A stretch of 64,000 nucleotides of DNA from Methylobacterium sp. J-077 (lineage in GTDB: Bacteria > Pseudomonadota > Alphaproteobacteria > Rhizobiales > Beijerinckiaceae), in NCBI RefSeq assembly GCF_022829365.1, contig NZ_JAKSYJ010000196.1, positions 168,761-232,760 of the forward strand. The letters run 5' to 3'. The position numbers were made by a program, and so were the translations under genes. Of the stretch, positions 16,904 to 25,621 are shown piece after piece (the stretch's first letter is position 1; each line of letters begins with the position of its first letter). The notes beneath the pieces are model-generated. The model was not told the origin of the DNA and did no database searches. It saw only the letters and a list, made by a program, of their open reading frames with translations.

Positions 16904-17298
16904 ACATCGCCGTCGATACCAACGTGTTGGCCCGGGCGATTCTGATGGACGATCCTGAGCAGGGCCGCACGGCGCGGAAGCTGCTCACGGATGCGACCAC
17001 GATCGCGATCCCGTTGCCGTGCCTGTGCGAGCTGGTCTGGATCCTCCGGCGCGGGGCCAAGCTCGCGACCGCGGATGTGGCATCCGCGCTGCGCGCGTTG
17101 CTCGAGACCGGGAACGTCACCATGAACCGGCCCGCCGTAGAAGCCGGGCTCGGGTTGCTCGAGGCCGGCGGCGACTCCGCCGACGGTGTCATCGCCCATG
17201 AAGGCCGCTGTCTCGGCGGCGAGACCTTTGTCTCGTTCGACCGGGCGGCTGTAGTGCTGCTGTCTCGGCAAGGAGAAGCGGCGCGGCTTCTTTCCTGA
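16900..17298 (+). CDS. PIN-domain toxin (VapC)
   Basis: Predicted RNase of 132 residues. Acidic active-site residues are visible in AVDTNVLARAI (Asp5), in the LCELVW segment (Glu), in SADGVIA (Asp) and in FVSFDRAA (Asp). It overlaps the antitoxin by four bases. VapC toxins usually cleave tRNA or rRNA; the target here is unknown. Confidence 0.9.
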   Translation: MNIAVDTNVLARAILMDDPEQGRTARKLLTDATTIAIPLPCLCELVWILRRGAKLATADVASALRALLETGNVTMNRPAVEAGLGLLEAGGDSADGVIAHEGRCLGGETFVSFDRAAVVLLSRQGEAARLLS

Positions 17299-17336
17299 GT
17301 GCGGAGCCGGTCGGAGAACCTCCGACCTGGGAGAAA

Positions 17337-17597
17337 TCAGCTCTTGCTCAGCCGCTTGGCGTTGGCCTGGACCTTCCGGCGGTAGTTGCGGATCACCTTG
17401 CCGTTCGAGGCGCCCGAGGCGACCATCAGGGCCGCTTCGCTCGCCGCCATGATCTTCTCCGTAACCATGCGCTGCGCCTCGAGCTGCGCGGCCGGGCCGC
17501 CCACCGCGAACATCGCCATACGCTGGGCGATCACGCCTTGAGCCTCGAGGCCCAGCATGGCCATGTCGAGGCTCGTCTTCCACCAACCGAACAGCAT
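17337..17597 (-). CDS. Small conserved-type hypothetical protein, 86 residues
   Basis: I cannot name a function. The start MLFGWWKTSLDMAMLGLEAQ and the middle EKIMAASEAALMVASG are amphipathic, with a basic tail (RNYRRKVQANAKRLSKS), somewhat like small phasin-type proteins. A GAGG ribosome site stands six bases before the ATG at 17597, which is better than the upstream start at 17645. It is convergent with vapC. Confidence 0.65.
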   Translation of the reverse strand: MLFGWWKTSLDMAMLGLEAQGVIAQRMAMFAVGGPAAQLEAQRMVTEKIMAASEAALMVASGASNGKVIRNYRRKVQANAKRLSKS

Positions 17598-17838
17598 CGT
17601 GGTCCTCGTCCCAAGGGCATCGGCCCGAAAGGTATGCGCCTTCATTTAGAAAAAGATGATGCCCAACCAAAGGCGTGGCGCGGGGCACAACGGCGCAGCC
17701 TGGACTTGGCTCCCGAGAGCCGACCACGCTTGCGTGAGGCACCCGGCCGCCCGCGATCCCGGCTCCGTCTTTGCGCCGTCTCGATCCATGCCGTAAGCGG
17801 CCTGAAGAAACCTTCCCCGGACCCGGCAACCGCCCTTC

Positions 17839-19461
17839 ATGATACGCCTGGACAAAATCACAAAGCAGAACGGGCGGCAGCTCGTCTTCATCGAGGCCTC
17901 GGCCGCCCTCCAGCGGGGCGAGAAGATCGGGCTCGTGGGCCCGAACGGGGCCGGCAAGACCACCCTGTTCCGGATGATCATCGGCCAGGAGCAACCCGAC
18001 GAGGGCCAGGTCTCCGCCGACCGGGGCATCACCATCGGGTATTTCAGCCAGGATGTCGGCGAGATGGCCGGGCGCAGCGTCGTCACCGAGGTGATGGACG
18101 GGGCCGGGCCGGTGAGCGCGGTGGCGGCCGAGTTGGCGGAGCTCGGGGCGGCGCTGGCCGATCCGGACCGCGCCGACGAGATGGACGCCCTGGTGGAGCG
18201 CTACGGCGAGGTCCAGGCCCGGTTCGAGGAGCTCGACGGCTACGCCCTGGAGGGCCGCGCCCGCGAGGTGCTCGACGGCCTCAGCTTCAGCCAGGCGATG
18301 ATGGAGGGCGATGTCGGCACCCTCTCGGGGGGCTGGAAGATGCGGGTCGCGCTCGCCCGCATCCTCCTGATGCGCCCGGACGTGATGCTGCTCGACGAGC
18401 CGTCCAACCACCTGGATCTCGAGAGCCTGATCTGGCTCGAATCGTTCCTGAAGGCCTATGACGGCGCCCTGCTGATGACCTCGCACGACCGCGAGTTCAT
18501 GAACCGCATCGTCACCAAGGTGATCGAGATCGACGGCGGCGCGCTCACCACCTTCTCGGGGGACTACGCGTTCTACGAGGAGCAGCGGAAGCTGAACGAG
18601 GCGCAGCAGCAGGCGCAGTTCGAGCGCCAGCAGGCGATGCTCGCCAAGGAGATCGCCTTCATCGAGCGGTTCAAGGCCCGGGCCTCCCACGCCGCCCAGG
18701 TCCAGAGCCGCGTGAAGAAGCTCGACAAGATCGAGCGCGTCGAGCCGCCCCGGCGGCGGCAATCCGTGGCCTTCGAGTTCCAGCCGGCGCCGCGCTCCGG
18801 CGACGACGTCGTGATGCTGAAAGGTGTCCACAAGCGCTACGGCAGCCGCACGATCTACGAGGGGCTCGACTTCTCGGTGCGCCGCCGGGAGCGCTGGTGC
18901 GTGATGGGCATCAACGGCGCCGGCAAGTCGACGCTCCTGAAGCTCGTCACCGGCACCACCGCGCCGGATGACGGCTCGGTCACGGTCGGCGGCAGCGTCA
19001 AGCTCGGCTACTTCGCCCAGCACGCCATGGACCTGCTGGACGGCGACCGCACCGTGTTCCAGACCCTGGAGGACGCCTTCCCGCAGGCGGGGCAGGGCTC
19101 GCTGCGGGCGCTGGCCGGCTGCTTCGGCTTCTCCGGCGACGATGTCGAGAAGCGCTGCCGGGTACTCTCGGGCGGCGAGAAGGCCCGGCTGGTGATGGCC
19201 CTGATGCTCTACGACCCGCCGAATTTTTTGGTGCTCGACGAGCCGACCAACCACCTCGACATGGGCACCAAGGAGATGCTGATCGCGGCGCTCGGCGCCT
19301 ACGAGGGCACGATGCTGTTCGTCTCCCACGACCGTCACTTCCTGGCGGCCCTGTCGAACCGGGTGCTGGAGGTGACCCCGGAGGGCATCCACCAGTATGG
19401 CGGCGGCTACACCGAGTATGTCGCCCGCACCGGCCAGGAGGCGCCGGGCCTGCGCAGCTGA
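17839..19461 (+). CDS. ABC-F family ATPase
   Basis: Soluble protein of 540 residues with two ABC domains and no membrane segment. Domain 1 has GPNGAGKTTL, LSGGWKMRVALARIL and LLDEPSNHLDLES. Domain 2 has GINGAGKSTL, LSGGEKARLVMALML and LDEPTNHLDMGT. A charged linker of about 80 residues, rich in Gln, Arg and Lys, joins them (about residues 245-315). ABC-F proteins act on the ribosome E site in translation or antibiotic protection. The linker and arrangement look closest to the YbiT/Uup type. It is transcribed alone. Confidence 0.92.
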   Translation: MIRLDKITKQNGRQLVFIEASAALQRGEKIGLVGPNGAGKTTLFRMIIGQEQPDEGQVSADRGITIGYFSQDVGEMAGRSVVTEVMDGAGPVSAVAAELAELGAALADPDRADEMDALVERYGEVQARFEELDGYALEGRAREVLDGLSFSQAMMEGDVGTLSGGWKMRVALARILLMRPDVMLLDEPSNHLDLESLIWLESFLKAYDGALLMTSHDREFMNRIVTKVIEIDGGALTTFSGDYAFYEEQRKLNEAQQQAQFERQQAMLAKEIAFIERFKARASHAAQVQSRVKKLDKIERVEPPRRRQSVAFEFQPAPRSGDDVVMLKGVHKRYGSRTIYEGLDFSVRRRERWCVMGINGAGKSTLLKLVTGTTAPDDGSVTVGGSVKLGYFAQHAMDLLDGDRTVFQTLEDAFPQAGQGSLRALAGCFGFSGDDVEKRCRVLSGGEKARLVMALMLYDPPNFLVLDEPTNHLDMGTKEMLIAALGAYEGTMLFVSHDRHFLAALSNRVLEVTPEGIHQYGGGYTEYVARTGQEAPGLRS

Positions 19462-19544
19462 GAACGGCCGCGACGTTCGGGCCCGCTCCCGTCCCGATGT
19501 TCCGGCGCTAAGCTGGCGCCGACCGGGCCGGGGGCCGAGACGCC

Positions 19545-20024
19545 GTGCGACGCCTGCTGAAATTCCTCCACACGATGGGGTCCGCCGGCCTCTTGGGCGC
19601 GATGGCGGCCCTGGTGGTCCTGGTCAGCCTCGCCCCGGCGCCGGCCGCCTTGCCCGGCTATGCCGCGATCCGGGGCGCCATGGGCGCCGTCGCCACCTGG
19701 ATTTTCCTGCCGTCGCTGGCCGTGACCCTGATGTCCGGCCTGCTGGCGATGGCGCTCAATCGCGCCTACCTCAACGCCGGCTGGGCCTGGATCAAGCTCG
19801 CCACCGGCGTCCTGATGTTCGAGGGCGGCCTGGTCTACGTGCAGGGGCCGATGAAGCGCGAGGCCGAGCAGAGCGCCCGGGCGCTGGCCGGCCTCCTCGA
19901 TCCCGCGGCTTTGGCCCGCTCGCTCGAGGGCGAGCGCGGCACGCTCTGGGTGCTGCTGGCCGTGGCGACCGCCAATGTCGCCCTGGGGATCTGGCGCCCG
20001 CGGATCCTGCGGATCCCGCGATAG
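19545..20024 (+). CDS. Four-helix membrane protein, DUF2269-like
   Basis: Protein of 159 residues with about four hydrophobic segments (residues 10-30, 43-68, 75-95 and 132-150). The start RRLLKFLHTMGSAGLLGAMA resembles DUF2269-type inner-membrane proteins. GTG is the start codon. It follows the ABC-F gene by 83 bases and may be co-transcribed. Function unknown. Confidence 0.7.
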   Translation: MRRLLKFLHTMGSAGLLGAMAALVVLVSLAPAPAALPGYAAIRGAMGAVATWIFLPSLAVTLMSGLLAMALNRAYLNAGWAWIKLATGVLMFEGGLVYVQGPMKREAEQSARALAGLLDPAALARSLEGERGTLWVLLAVATANVALGIWRPRILRIPR

Positions 20025-20061
20025 GGCACGCGCTTGCGGTTCGAGACCACAGAGCTCCAAA

Positions 20062-20187
20062 CCTCTCCCTCATTCTGAGGTGGCGTAGCGCGGCGAAGCC
20101 CTCGAAGGAGACCTCCAGCCGGCCTGGCGGTCCCTGGTGACCCCCTTCGAGACCGCTGACGCGGCATCTCAGAATGAGGGTGGAGGT
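20062..20187. repeat. Palindromic element with CCTCATTCTGAGG-type ends, copy 1
   Basis: CTCCCTCATTCTGAG near 20065 is matched by CTCAGAATGAGGGTGGAGG ending near 20186. Inside, CCTCGAAGGAG and CCCCTTCGAGACC form further arms. The rest of 20025-20264 contains no gene. A better-preserved relative is at 49555. Confidence 0.75.
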
Positions 20188-20264
20188 GGGAAGAATCCCC
20201 GTAACCCATTTCAATACCATCAAAAACACCGGCCGCGTCCTAAATAATGTGCCGACTAATAAAA

Positions 20265-21590
20265 CTACTTTCCGATACAGAACCCCGAGAACAGCCGGTC
20301 CAGCACGTCCTCGACACCGACATGGCCGCCGACCTCGCCGAGGGACCGGACGGCGAGGCGCAGATCCTCGGCGGCGAGTTCGGGCGAGGCGCCCTCGCCT
20401 GCGAGCAACCGGTCGAGATGCGCCACGCAGGCCTCGAGCGCCGCCCGGTGACGAGCTCGGGTCACCAGCGCGTCGCCGGTGCCCAGCCCAGCCTCCGCCT
20501 CGTCCTGGATCGCGTCGAGCAGCACCTCAAGGCCGGTCCCCGTCCGGGCTGAAACGGCGATCGCCTCGTGCGGGATGGCATTTGAGGAGCCGGCAAACAG
20601 ATCGGCTTTGGTGAGCACCGTGAGTGTGCGGACCTCCGCCGGGCCGAGATCCGGCATCGCGCCGTCCGGGGGCACGAGGGCCAGCACCAGATCGGCGGCG
20701 CCGATGTGGGCGCGGCTGCGCAGGATACCTTCCGCCTCCACCGGCTCGGCAGTCTCACGAAGGCCGGCGGTGTCCACTAAGAAAACCGGCAGGCCGCCGA
20801 GATCGAGGCGGACCTCGATGGCATCCCGGGTGGTGCCCGGCACATCCGATACGATCGCGACGTCCCGGCGGCTGAGGGCGTTCAGCAGGGTCGATTTCCC
20901 GGCATTGGGGGCGCCCGCCAGCACGACGAAAAAGCCGTCGCGCAGGCGCTCGCCCCGGCGGCCGTCATGCAGCGCGGTGGCGATGGCCTGGCACAGGGCG
21001 GCGGCGCGGCCGAACAGGGCGGCGTCGAGGCCGGCCTCATCGACATCGCCCTCGTCGGAGAAGTCGAGGGCGGCTTCCGCCGCGGCGAGGCAATCGATCG
21101 CCTCTTCCCGCCACGCGGCGACCTGGCGGCTCAATGCGCCGTCGAGCTGGCGCAGGGCCTGGCGGCGCTGCCCCTCGGTCTCGGCGTCGATCAGGTCGGC
21201 CACCGCCTCGGCCTCGGCCAGGTCCATCCGGCCATTGAGCACCGCCCGGCGGGTGAAGGCGCCCGGACCGGCGGCGCGGCAGCCCGGCATCCGGGCGAGC
21301 GCGGTGAGCACGCCCAGCCGCACCGCCGTCCCGCCATGCAGATGCAGCTCGACCATGTCTTCGCCGCTATAGGTATCGGGACCCGGGAACCACGCGACCA
21401 AGGCCCGGTCGAGTTCGGTGCCGTCGGCGGGGTCCCGCAAGCTCCGCAGGGACAGCCGCCGGGGCGGGGGCAAGGCGCCGCCGAGGGCGACGAGCACCGG
21501 CCCGGCGGCCGGTCCGCTGATGCGGATCACCGAGACGGCCGCGCGGCCGAAGCCGCTGGCGGGGGCGAAGAGGGTTTCGGTCTCGGTCAT
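20265..21590 (-). CDS. mnmE: tRNA uridine-5-carboxymethylaminomethyl modification GTPase MnmE
   Basis: With MnmG it installs the cmnm5 group on wobble uridine 34 of tRNAs. The protein has 441 residues. The N-terminal folate-binding domain starts ETLFAPASGFGRAAVSVIRI. The G domain has G1 AGAPNAGKSTLLNAL, a DVPGTTRDA loop and G3 DTAGLRET. The C-terminal end FSGFCIGK carries the conserved Cys. The ATG at 21590 matches the family start. It is on the opposite strand from mnmG and 10 kb from it, which is unusual. A parS-like site lies 48 bases upstream of its start. Confidence 0.96.
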   Translation of the reverse strand: MTETETLFAPASGFGRAAVSVIRISGPAAGPVLVALGGALPPPRRLSLRSLRDPADGTELDRALVAWFPGPDTYSGEDMVELHLHGGTAVRLGVLTALARMPGCRAAGPGAFTRRAVLNGRMDLAEAEAVADLIDAETEGQRRQALRQLDGALSRQVAAWREEAIDCLAAAEAALDFSDEGDVDEAGLDAALFGRAAALCQAIATALHDGRRGERLRDGFFVVLAGAPNAGKSTLLNALSRRDVAIVSDVPGTTRDAIEVRLDLGGLPVFLVDTAGLRETAEPVEAEGILRSRAHIGAADLVLALVPPDGAMPDLGPAEVRTLTVLTKADLFAGSSNAIPHEAIAVSARTGTGLEVLLDAIQDEAEAGLGTGDALVTRARHRAALEACVAHLDRLLAGEGASPELAAEDLRLAVRSLGEVGGHVGVEDVLDRLFSGFCIGK

Positions 21591-21637
21591 GGTTTCGTCG
21601 TTGGCGAATGTCGGCCGTCGCGTGGATCTCGAAGGCA

Positions 21638-21653
21638 CGTTTCACGTGAAACA
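21638..21653. promoter_or_regulatory. parS site, ParB binding (15 of 16 bases)
   Basis: Reads CGTTTCACGTGAAACA, one mismatch from the consensus TGTTTCACGTGAAACA. It lies between the divergent mnmE and beta-lactamase genes. The ParB gene in the same window makes a working centromere site likely. Confidence 0.88.
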
Positions 21654-21765
21654 CGCGATCCTGCTTGTGTAGCTATTCCAGCGCCGCTGCTCCATCCGCT
21701 GCCATCGAATGGCCAAGCTAGGCCATCAGATTTCCAGCGATGCCGCCGACAGATCGAATCACGTC

Positions 21766-22653
21766 ATGACTGCCTGGACCCGCCGCACTGCCTGCTTGAG
21801 CGTCTTCACCGCGCCGCTGATCCTGCGCAGCGGGCTCGCCCGTGCCGAGGCGTCTGAGCCTGCACTGACCGCCATCGAGGGCCAGCTCGGCGGGCGGCTC
21901 GGGGTCTCGGCGGGCACCCAGGCGGGCGTCCTCCTGAGCCATCGGGCGGACGAGCTGTTCCCGATGTGCAGCACCTTCAAAGTCCTGGCCGCCGCCGCCG
22001 TGCTGGCCCGGGTCGATGCGGGGAGCGAATCCCTGGACCGGGTCATCGCCTTCGGACCGCACGACCTCCTGAGCTACGCGCCGGTGACCCGGAAGGCTCT
22101 GGAAGCCGGCGGCGGCACCGGACGGATGACCGTGTCGGATCTCTGCGCCGCCGCGCTCGAATGGAGCGACAACAGCGCGGCCAACCTGCTGCTGGCGGCT
22201 TTGGGCAATCCCGCGGCGCTGACCCGCTGGCTCCACGGCATCGGCGATCCCGTCACCCGCCTCGACCGCGACGAGCCAACCCTGAACACCGCGCTGCCCG
22301 GCGACCCGCGCGACACCACCAGCCCGGCGGCGATGCGCGAGACCCTCGGGCGGGTGCTGCGCGGGTCCGTCCTGTCAGTCGCCTCGCGCGCGCGGCTGGA
22401 GGCCTGGATGGTCGCATCCCGGACCGGGCTGAAGCGCATCCGGGCCGGGCTGCCGCCGGACTGGACCGCCGGCGACAAGACCGGCACCGGCGACAATGGC
22501 ACGTTCAACGACGTGGCGATCCTGCGTCCGCCGGGCCATGCGCCGGTCTTCGCCTGCGTGTACATCACCGGCGCCCAGGTCCCGGCCGAGGCGGTGGAGG
22601 CGGCCTATGCGGAGATCGGCCGGCTCGTCGCCGCACGGGCGGGCGCAGCCTGA
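21766..22653 (+). CDS. Class A beta-lactamase
   Basis: Periplasmic serine beta-lactamase of 295 residues. The signal peptide is MTAWTRRTACLSVFTAPLIL, with cleavage near ARA-EAS. Active-site motifs are all present: S-T-F-K in MCSTFKVLAA, S-D-N in EWSDNSAANLL, the omega-loop DRDEPTLN with the Glu, and K-T-G in GDKTGTGDNGT. The ATG at 21766 gives the proper signal peptide; an upstream ATG at 21709 does not. It starts next to a parS site and has no adjacent AmpR-like regulator. Its resistance spectrum cannot be read from the sequence. Confidence 0.95.
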   Translation: MTAWTRRTACLSVFTAPLILRSGLARAEASEPALTAIEGQLGGRLGVSAGTQAGVLLSHRADELFPMCSTFKVLAAAAVLARVDAGSESLDRVIAFGPHDLLSYAPVTRKALEAGGGTGRMTVSDLCAAALEWSDNSAANLLLAALGNPAALTRWLHGIGDPVTRLDRDEPTLNTALPGDPRDTTSPAAMRETLGRVLRGSVLSVASRARLEAWMVASRTGLKRIRAGLPPDWTAGDKTGTGDNGTFNDVAILRPPGHAPVFACVYITGAQVPAEAVEAAYAEIGRLVAARAGAA

Positions 22654-22665
22654 CCGAAGACCGCC

Positions 22666-23154
22666 ATGGCCAAGACGCTCGCCAAGACCACCCGCGCGAC
22701 CCAGGCCCTCGACAGGGCCGGCCTGCGCTACAGCCTGCACGCCTACGAGTACGACCCGGATGCCCCGCGCATCGGCCTCCAGGCCGCCGAAGCGCTCGGC
22801 ATCGCGCCCGGCCGGGTGGTCAAGACCCTGATGGCGGCGGTGGACGGCAAGACTGTCTGCCTGCTGGTCGCCTCCGACAAGGAGGTCGCGATGAAGCGGG
22901 TCGCCGCGGCGTTTTCCGGCAAGGCGGCGGCGATGCTCAAGCCCGCCGACGCCGAGCGCCTGACCGGCTACCATGTCGGCGGCATCAGCCCTCTTGGGCA
23001 GAAGCGGGTGTTTCCGACCGCGATCGATGCCGGCTCGCTGTTGGACCCGGCGGCCGAGATCCACATCAACGGCGGCGGGCGTGGCCTGCAGATCCGCCTG
23101 ACCGAGGGCGATCTTGTAGCCGCCCTCGCGGCTTTAGTGGTGCCGCTGACCTGA
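22666..23154 (+). CDS. ybaK: Cys-tRNA(Pro)/Cys-tRNA(Cys) deacylase YbaK
   Basis: Trans-editing enzyme of 162 residues that clears Cys-tRNA(Pro). The start TRATQALDRAGLRYSLHAYEY, the catalytic-lysine region GRVVKTLMAAVDGKTVCLLV, GYHVGGISPLGQKRVF and the end INGGGRGLQI match YbaK. It begins 13 bases after the beta-lactamase stop, so both are likely on one transcript. Confidence 0.93.
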   Translation: MAKTLAKTTRATQALDRAGLRYSLHAYEYDPDAPRIGLQAAEALGIAPGRVVKTLMAAVDGKTVCLLVASDKEVAMKRVAAAFSGKAAAMLKPADAERLTGYHVGGISPLGQKRVFPTAIDAGSLLDPAAEIHINGGGRGLQIRLTEGDLVAALAALVVPLT

Positions 23155-23225
23155 ACCGCGCCGCAGGCGTAAGCCGCCGTTTACCCTGTTCCCGCACCCT
23201 GCCACGGAACGGGGACGGGTCGGGC

Positions 23226-23588
23226 ATGCGGGTGACGGGGCGACACGCGATCGGGACGGCCCTCGGCCTGGCCCTGCTGATCACCGGGCACGGCGCACCG
23301 GCAGCGGATCTCGACGTGCGCGGCGGCTACGACACCGTGACCCGCAGCGGCCCCCGCTTCTTTCCGCGCAATGATGGGATCGACCGGCCGCCGGTCTACA
23401 GCCTTCGCACCCGGGCGGTTCCGGTGGGCTGCACGCCCCGCCGGGTGCCGGTGCCGACCAACGCGCAGGACGACCCGAGCTATGTCGGTTCCGAATACGG
23501 CCTGTCGCATCCGAGCTATTACGGCTTCACGCCGCCACTCGGCGTCGACGACCCGTTCGGCCGGTCCCTGCTGCCGTACTGCCCCTGA
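23226..23588 (+). CDS. Small exported hypothetical protein, 120 residues
   Basis: A signal peptide (MRVTGRHAIGTALGLALLIT, cleaved near APA-ADL) is followed by a Tyr/Pro/Gly-rich mature part of about 95 residues with two cysteines (VGCTPRR and the C-terminal YCP) that could form a disulfide. I do not recognise the family. It starts 72 bases after ybaK. Confidence 0.65.
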   Translation: MRVTGRHAIGTALGLALLITGHGAPAADLDVRGGYDTVTRSGPRFFPRNDGIDRPPVYSLRTRAVPVGCTPRRVPVPTNAQDDPSYVGSEYGLSHPSYYGFTPPLGVDDPFGRSLLPYCP

Positions 23589-23653
23589 GCTCGGGCGGGT
23601 TCCACGCCAACGGATCATGCTCTAGATCGGCGCCCCGCCGCGGAGCCCGACCC

Positions 23654-24502
23654 GTGCCCGAATCGACCCCCCAGCGTTTCACCGATCTCGCCACCCTGCG
23701 CCGGACCGTGGCCGGTTGGCGCGCCGCAGGCGAGCGCGTGGTGCTGGTGCCGACCATGGGGGCACTGCACGAGGGCCATCTTGCCCTGGTGACCGAGGCC
23801 CGGCGGATCGGCCGGCGGGTGGTGGCGAGCATCTTCGTGAACCCGACCCAGTTCGGCCCGAACGAGGACTTTTCGCGCTACCCGCGTGACCTCGATGCCG
23901 ATCTCGCCCTGCTCGGCCTGGCCGGCACCGACGCCGCCTGGACACCCGCCGTCGAGACTATGTACCCGGCGGGCTTCAGGACCCGGATCGATGTCGCCGG
24001 GCTGACCGAGGGGCTGTGCGGCCCGTTCCGGCCCGGCCATTTCTCCGGGGTCGCCACGGTGGTGACCAAGCTCCTGAACCAGGTCGGGCCGGACGTCGCG
24101 CTGTTCGGCGAAAAGGATTTCCAGCAGCTCCGGGTGATCCAGCAGGCGGTGGCCGATCTCGACCTGCCGGTGGAGATCCGGGGCGTGCCGACCGTGCGGG
24201 AGGGGGACGGCCTCGCCCTGTCGTCGCGCAACCGCTACCTCTCGCCCGCCGAGCGGGCGGTGGCCCCAAGACTTCACGCGGCGCTGGCCGAGATCGCCGC
24301 CGCGGTCCGGGGCGGCAGCCCGGTCGCCGGCCCGGTCGTCGAGGGACGCGCGGCGCTGGAGGCGGCGGGCTTCCAGGTGCAGTACCTCGCCATCTGCGAC
24401 GCCCGGACCCTGGCGCCGGTCGAGCGGGTGGACGGACCTGCCCGGGTCCTGGTGGCCGCCTTCCTCGGCCGGACCCGCCTGATCGACAACGTGGCGGTCT
24501 AG
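23654..24502 (+). CDS. panC: Pantoate--beta-alanine ligase
   Basis: Last step of pantothenate synthesis: joins pantoate and beta-alanine with ATP. The protein has 282 residues. PTMGALHEGHLALV carries the HxGH nucleotide motif, then come FVNPTQFGPNEDFSRYPR, FGEKDFQQL, and ALSSRNRYLSP, the KMSKS-like loop. A GTG start at 23654 agrees with the family N-terminus. No panB is nearby. The repeat at 24544 follows its stop. Confidence 0.96.
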   Translation: MPESTPQRFTDLATLRRTVAGWRAAGERVVLVPTMGALHEGHLALVTEARRIGRRVVASIFVNPTQFGPNEDFSRYPRDLDADLALLGLAGTDAAWTPAVETMYPAGFRTRIDVAGLTEGLCGPFRPGHFSGVATVVTKLLNQVGPDVALFGEKDFQQLRVIQQAVADLDLPVEIRGVPTVREGDGLALSSRNRYLSPAERAVAPRLHAALAEIAAAVRGGSPVAGPVVEGRAALEAAGFQVQYLAICDARTLAPVERVDGPARVLVAAFLGRTRLIDNVAV

Positions 24503-24543
24503 GGTTCGTCCGGCGCGCCCGGGCGCACCGACGGGAAACCCGA

Positions 24544-24592
24544 GGTTTCAAAAGGTCCGTGACCTTTTGCGGGTGCAGGGCAGCGCCCTGCA
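24544..24592 (-). repeat. Palindromic repeat of the CAAAAGGTCC family, copy 3
   Basis: CAAAAGGTC and GACCTTTTG (24549-24569) form a 9-bp stem over three bases, followed by a GCAGGGC/GCCCTGC stem. This is the same two-hairpin unit as at 1113, inverted. It stands 42 bases after panC. Confidence 0.75.
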
Positions 24593-24706
24593 ATTTTTCA
24601 AGTCCGTCAAACCTCCAGTTGCGTCAGCAACGGGATCGCGCTCATCTTGGCCGATCACGTGGCTCCGGCCATCGTGACTGTATTCCCGCCGCGCCGAGAG
24701 CCGACG

Positions 24707-25621
24707 ATGCCGACCCCTTCGCCTGATGCCAGCGACATCGACCGGATCCGCGCCCGCCTGGCGGCCAGCCCGCGGCCGGCCGATCTCGCGGCCCGCCGCG
24801 CCCGCGTGGATGCGCTGGGATCCCCTTACCCCCTGCCGGACGATGTCCATGTCCAGCCGGCCAAGGCCCGGGACGTGCCCGCGGAATGGACCGCGACGCC
24901 GGCGGCCGACCGGGACCGGGTGATCCTGTTCCTGCATGGCGGCGGCTACGTCTCGGGGTCGCTGGCGAGCCACCGCCACATGGTCGCCCAGGTGGGCCGG
25001 GAAGCGGGGACCCGCACCCTCGCCCTCGCCTACCGGCTCGCCCCCGAGCACCCGTACCCGGCGGCGATCGGCGATGCGCTCGCCGGCTATCGGTTCCTGC
25101 TCGAATCCGGGTTCGCGCCCGAGCGCATCGCCCTGGCCGGCGAGAGCGCGGGCGGCGGCCTCGCCGTGGCGACCGCCCTGTCGCTGCGGGCGCGGGGGAT
25201 GCCCCTGCCCGGCTGCCTGTGGCTCAGCTCGCCCTGGACCGACCTCGCGCTCACGGGCGGGAGCCTGGACACCAAGGCCGCCATCGATCCGCTGATCAGC
25301 CGGGCCTACCTCGCCGAGCTGGCGAGTGCCTATCTCAACGGCGCCGATCCCGGGGACCCGCTGGTCTCGCCGATCCAGGCCGACCTCGCCGGCCTGCCGC
25401 CGACGCTCATCCAGGTCGGCTCCGCGGAGACCCTCCTCGACGATGCCCTGCGGCTCGCCGGAGTGGCCGCGGCGGCGGATGTGGCGGTGGAGCTGGAGGT
25501 CTGGCCGCACATGATCCACGCCTGGCACCTGTTCTACCCGGAGGTCGCGGCCGGCCGGCGCTCCCTGGCGAGCGCGGGGCGCTTCATCCGGGCGCGGCTG
25601 GACGGGGCGTCCGGCGCATGA
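24707..25621 (+). CDS. Alpha/beta-hydrolase of the hormone-sensitive lipase family
   Basis: Esterase-type protein of 304 residues. The HGGG oxyanion motif is in FLHGGGYVSGS, the nucleophile in AGESAGGGLAV, the acid in the AETLLDDALRL region and the histidine in HMIHAWHLF. The ATG at 24707 follows GAGAG and is preferred over 24647. Its stop overlaps the start of the MFS gene (ATGA), so hydrolase and exporter are made together, perhaps for detoxifying and exporting one compound. Confidence 0.88.
   Translation: MPTPSPDASDIDRIRARLAASPRPADLAARRARVDALGSPYPLPDDVHVQPAKARDVPAEWTATPAADRDRVILFLHGGGYVSGSLASHRHMVAQVGREAGTRTLALAYRLAPEHPYPAAIGDALAGYRFLLESGFAPERIALAGESAGGGLAVATALSLRARGMPLPGCLWLSSPWTDLALTGGSLDTKAAIDPLISRAYLAELASAYLNGADPGDPLVSPIQADLAGLPPTLIQVGSAETLLDDALRLAGVAAAADVAVELEVWPHMIHAWHLFYPEVAAGRRSLASAGRFIRARLDGASGA

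Noticed and set aside
16495..19392. Very long open frame on the minus strand, opposite vapBC and the ABC-F gene
   Set aside because: It covers well-recognised genes on the other strand, has a His/Asp/Arg/Gly-rich composition typical of antisense GC-rich frames, and matches no family. The same applies to long frames opposite fhs, the TPR gene, mnmG and leuS.
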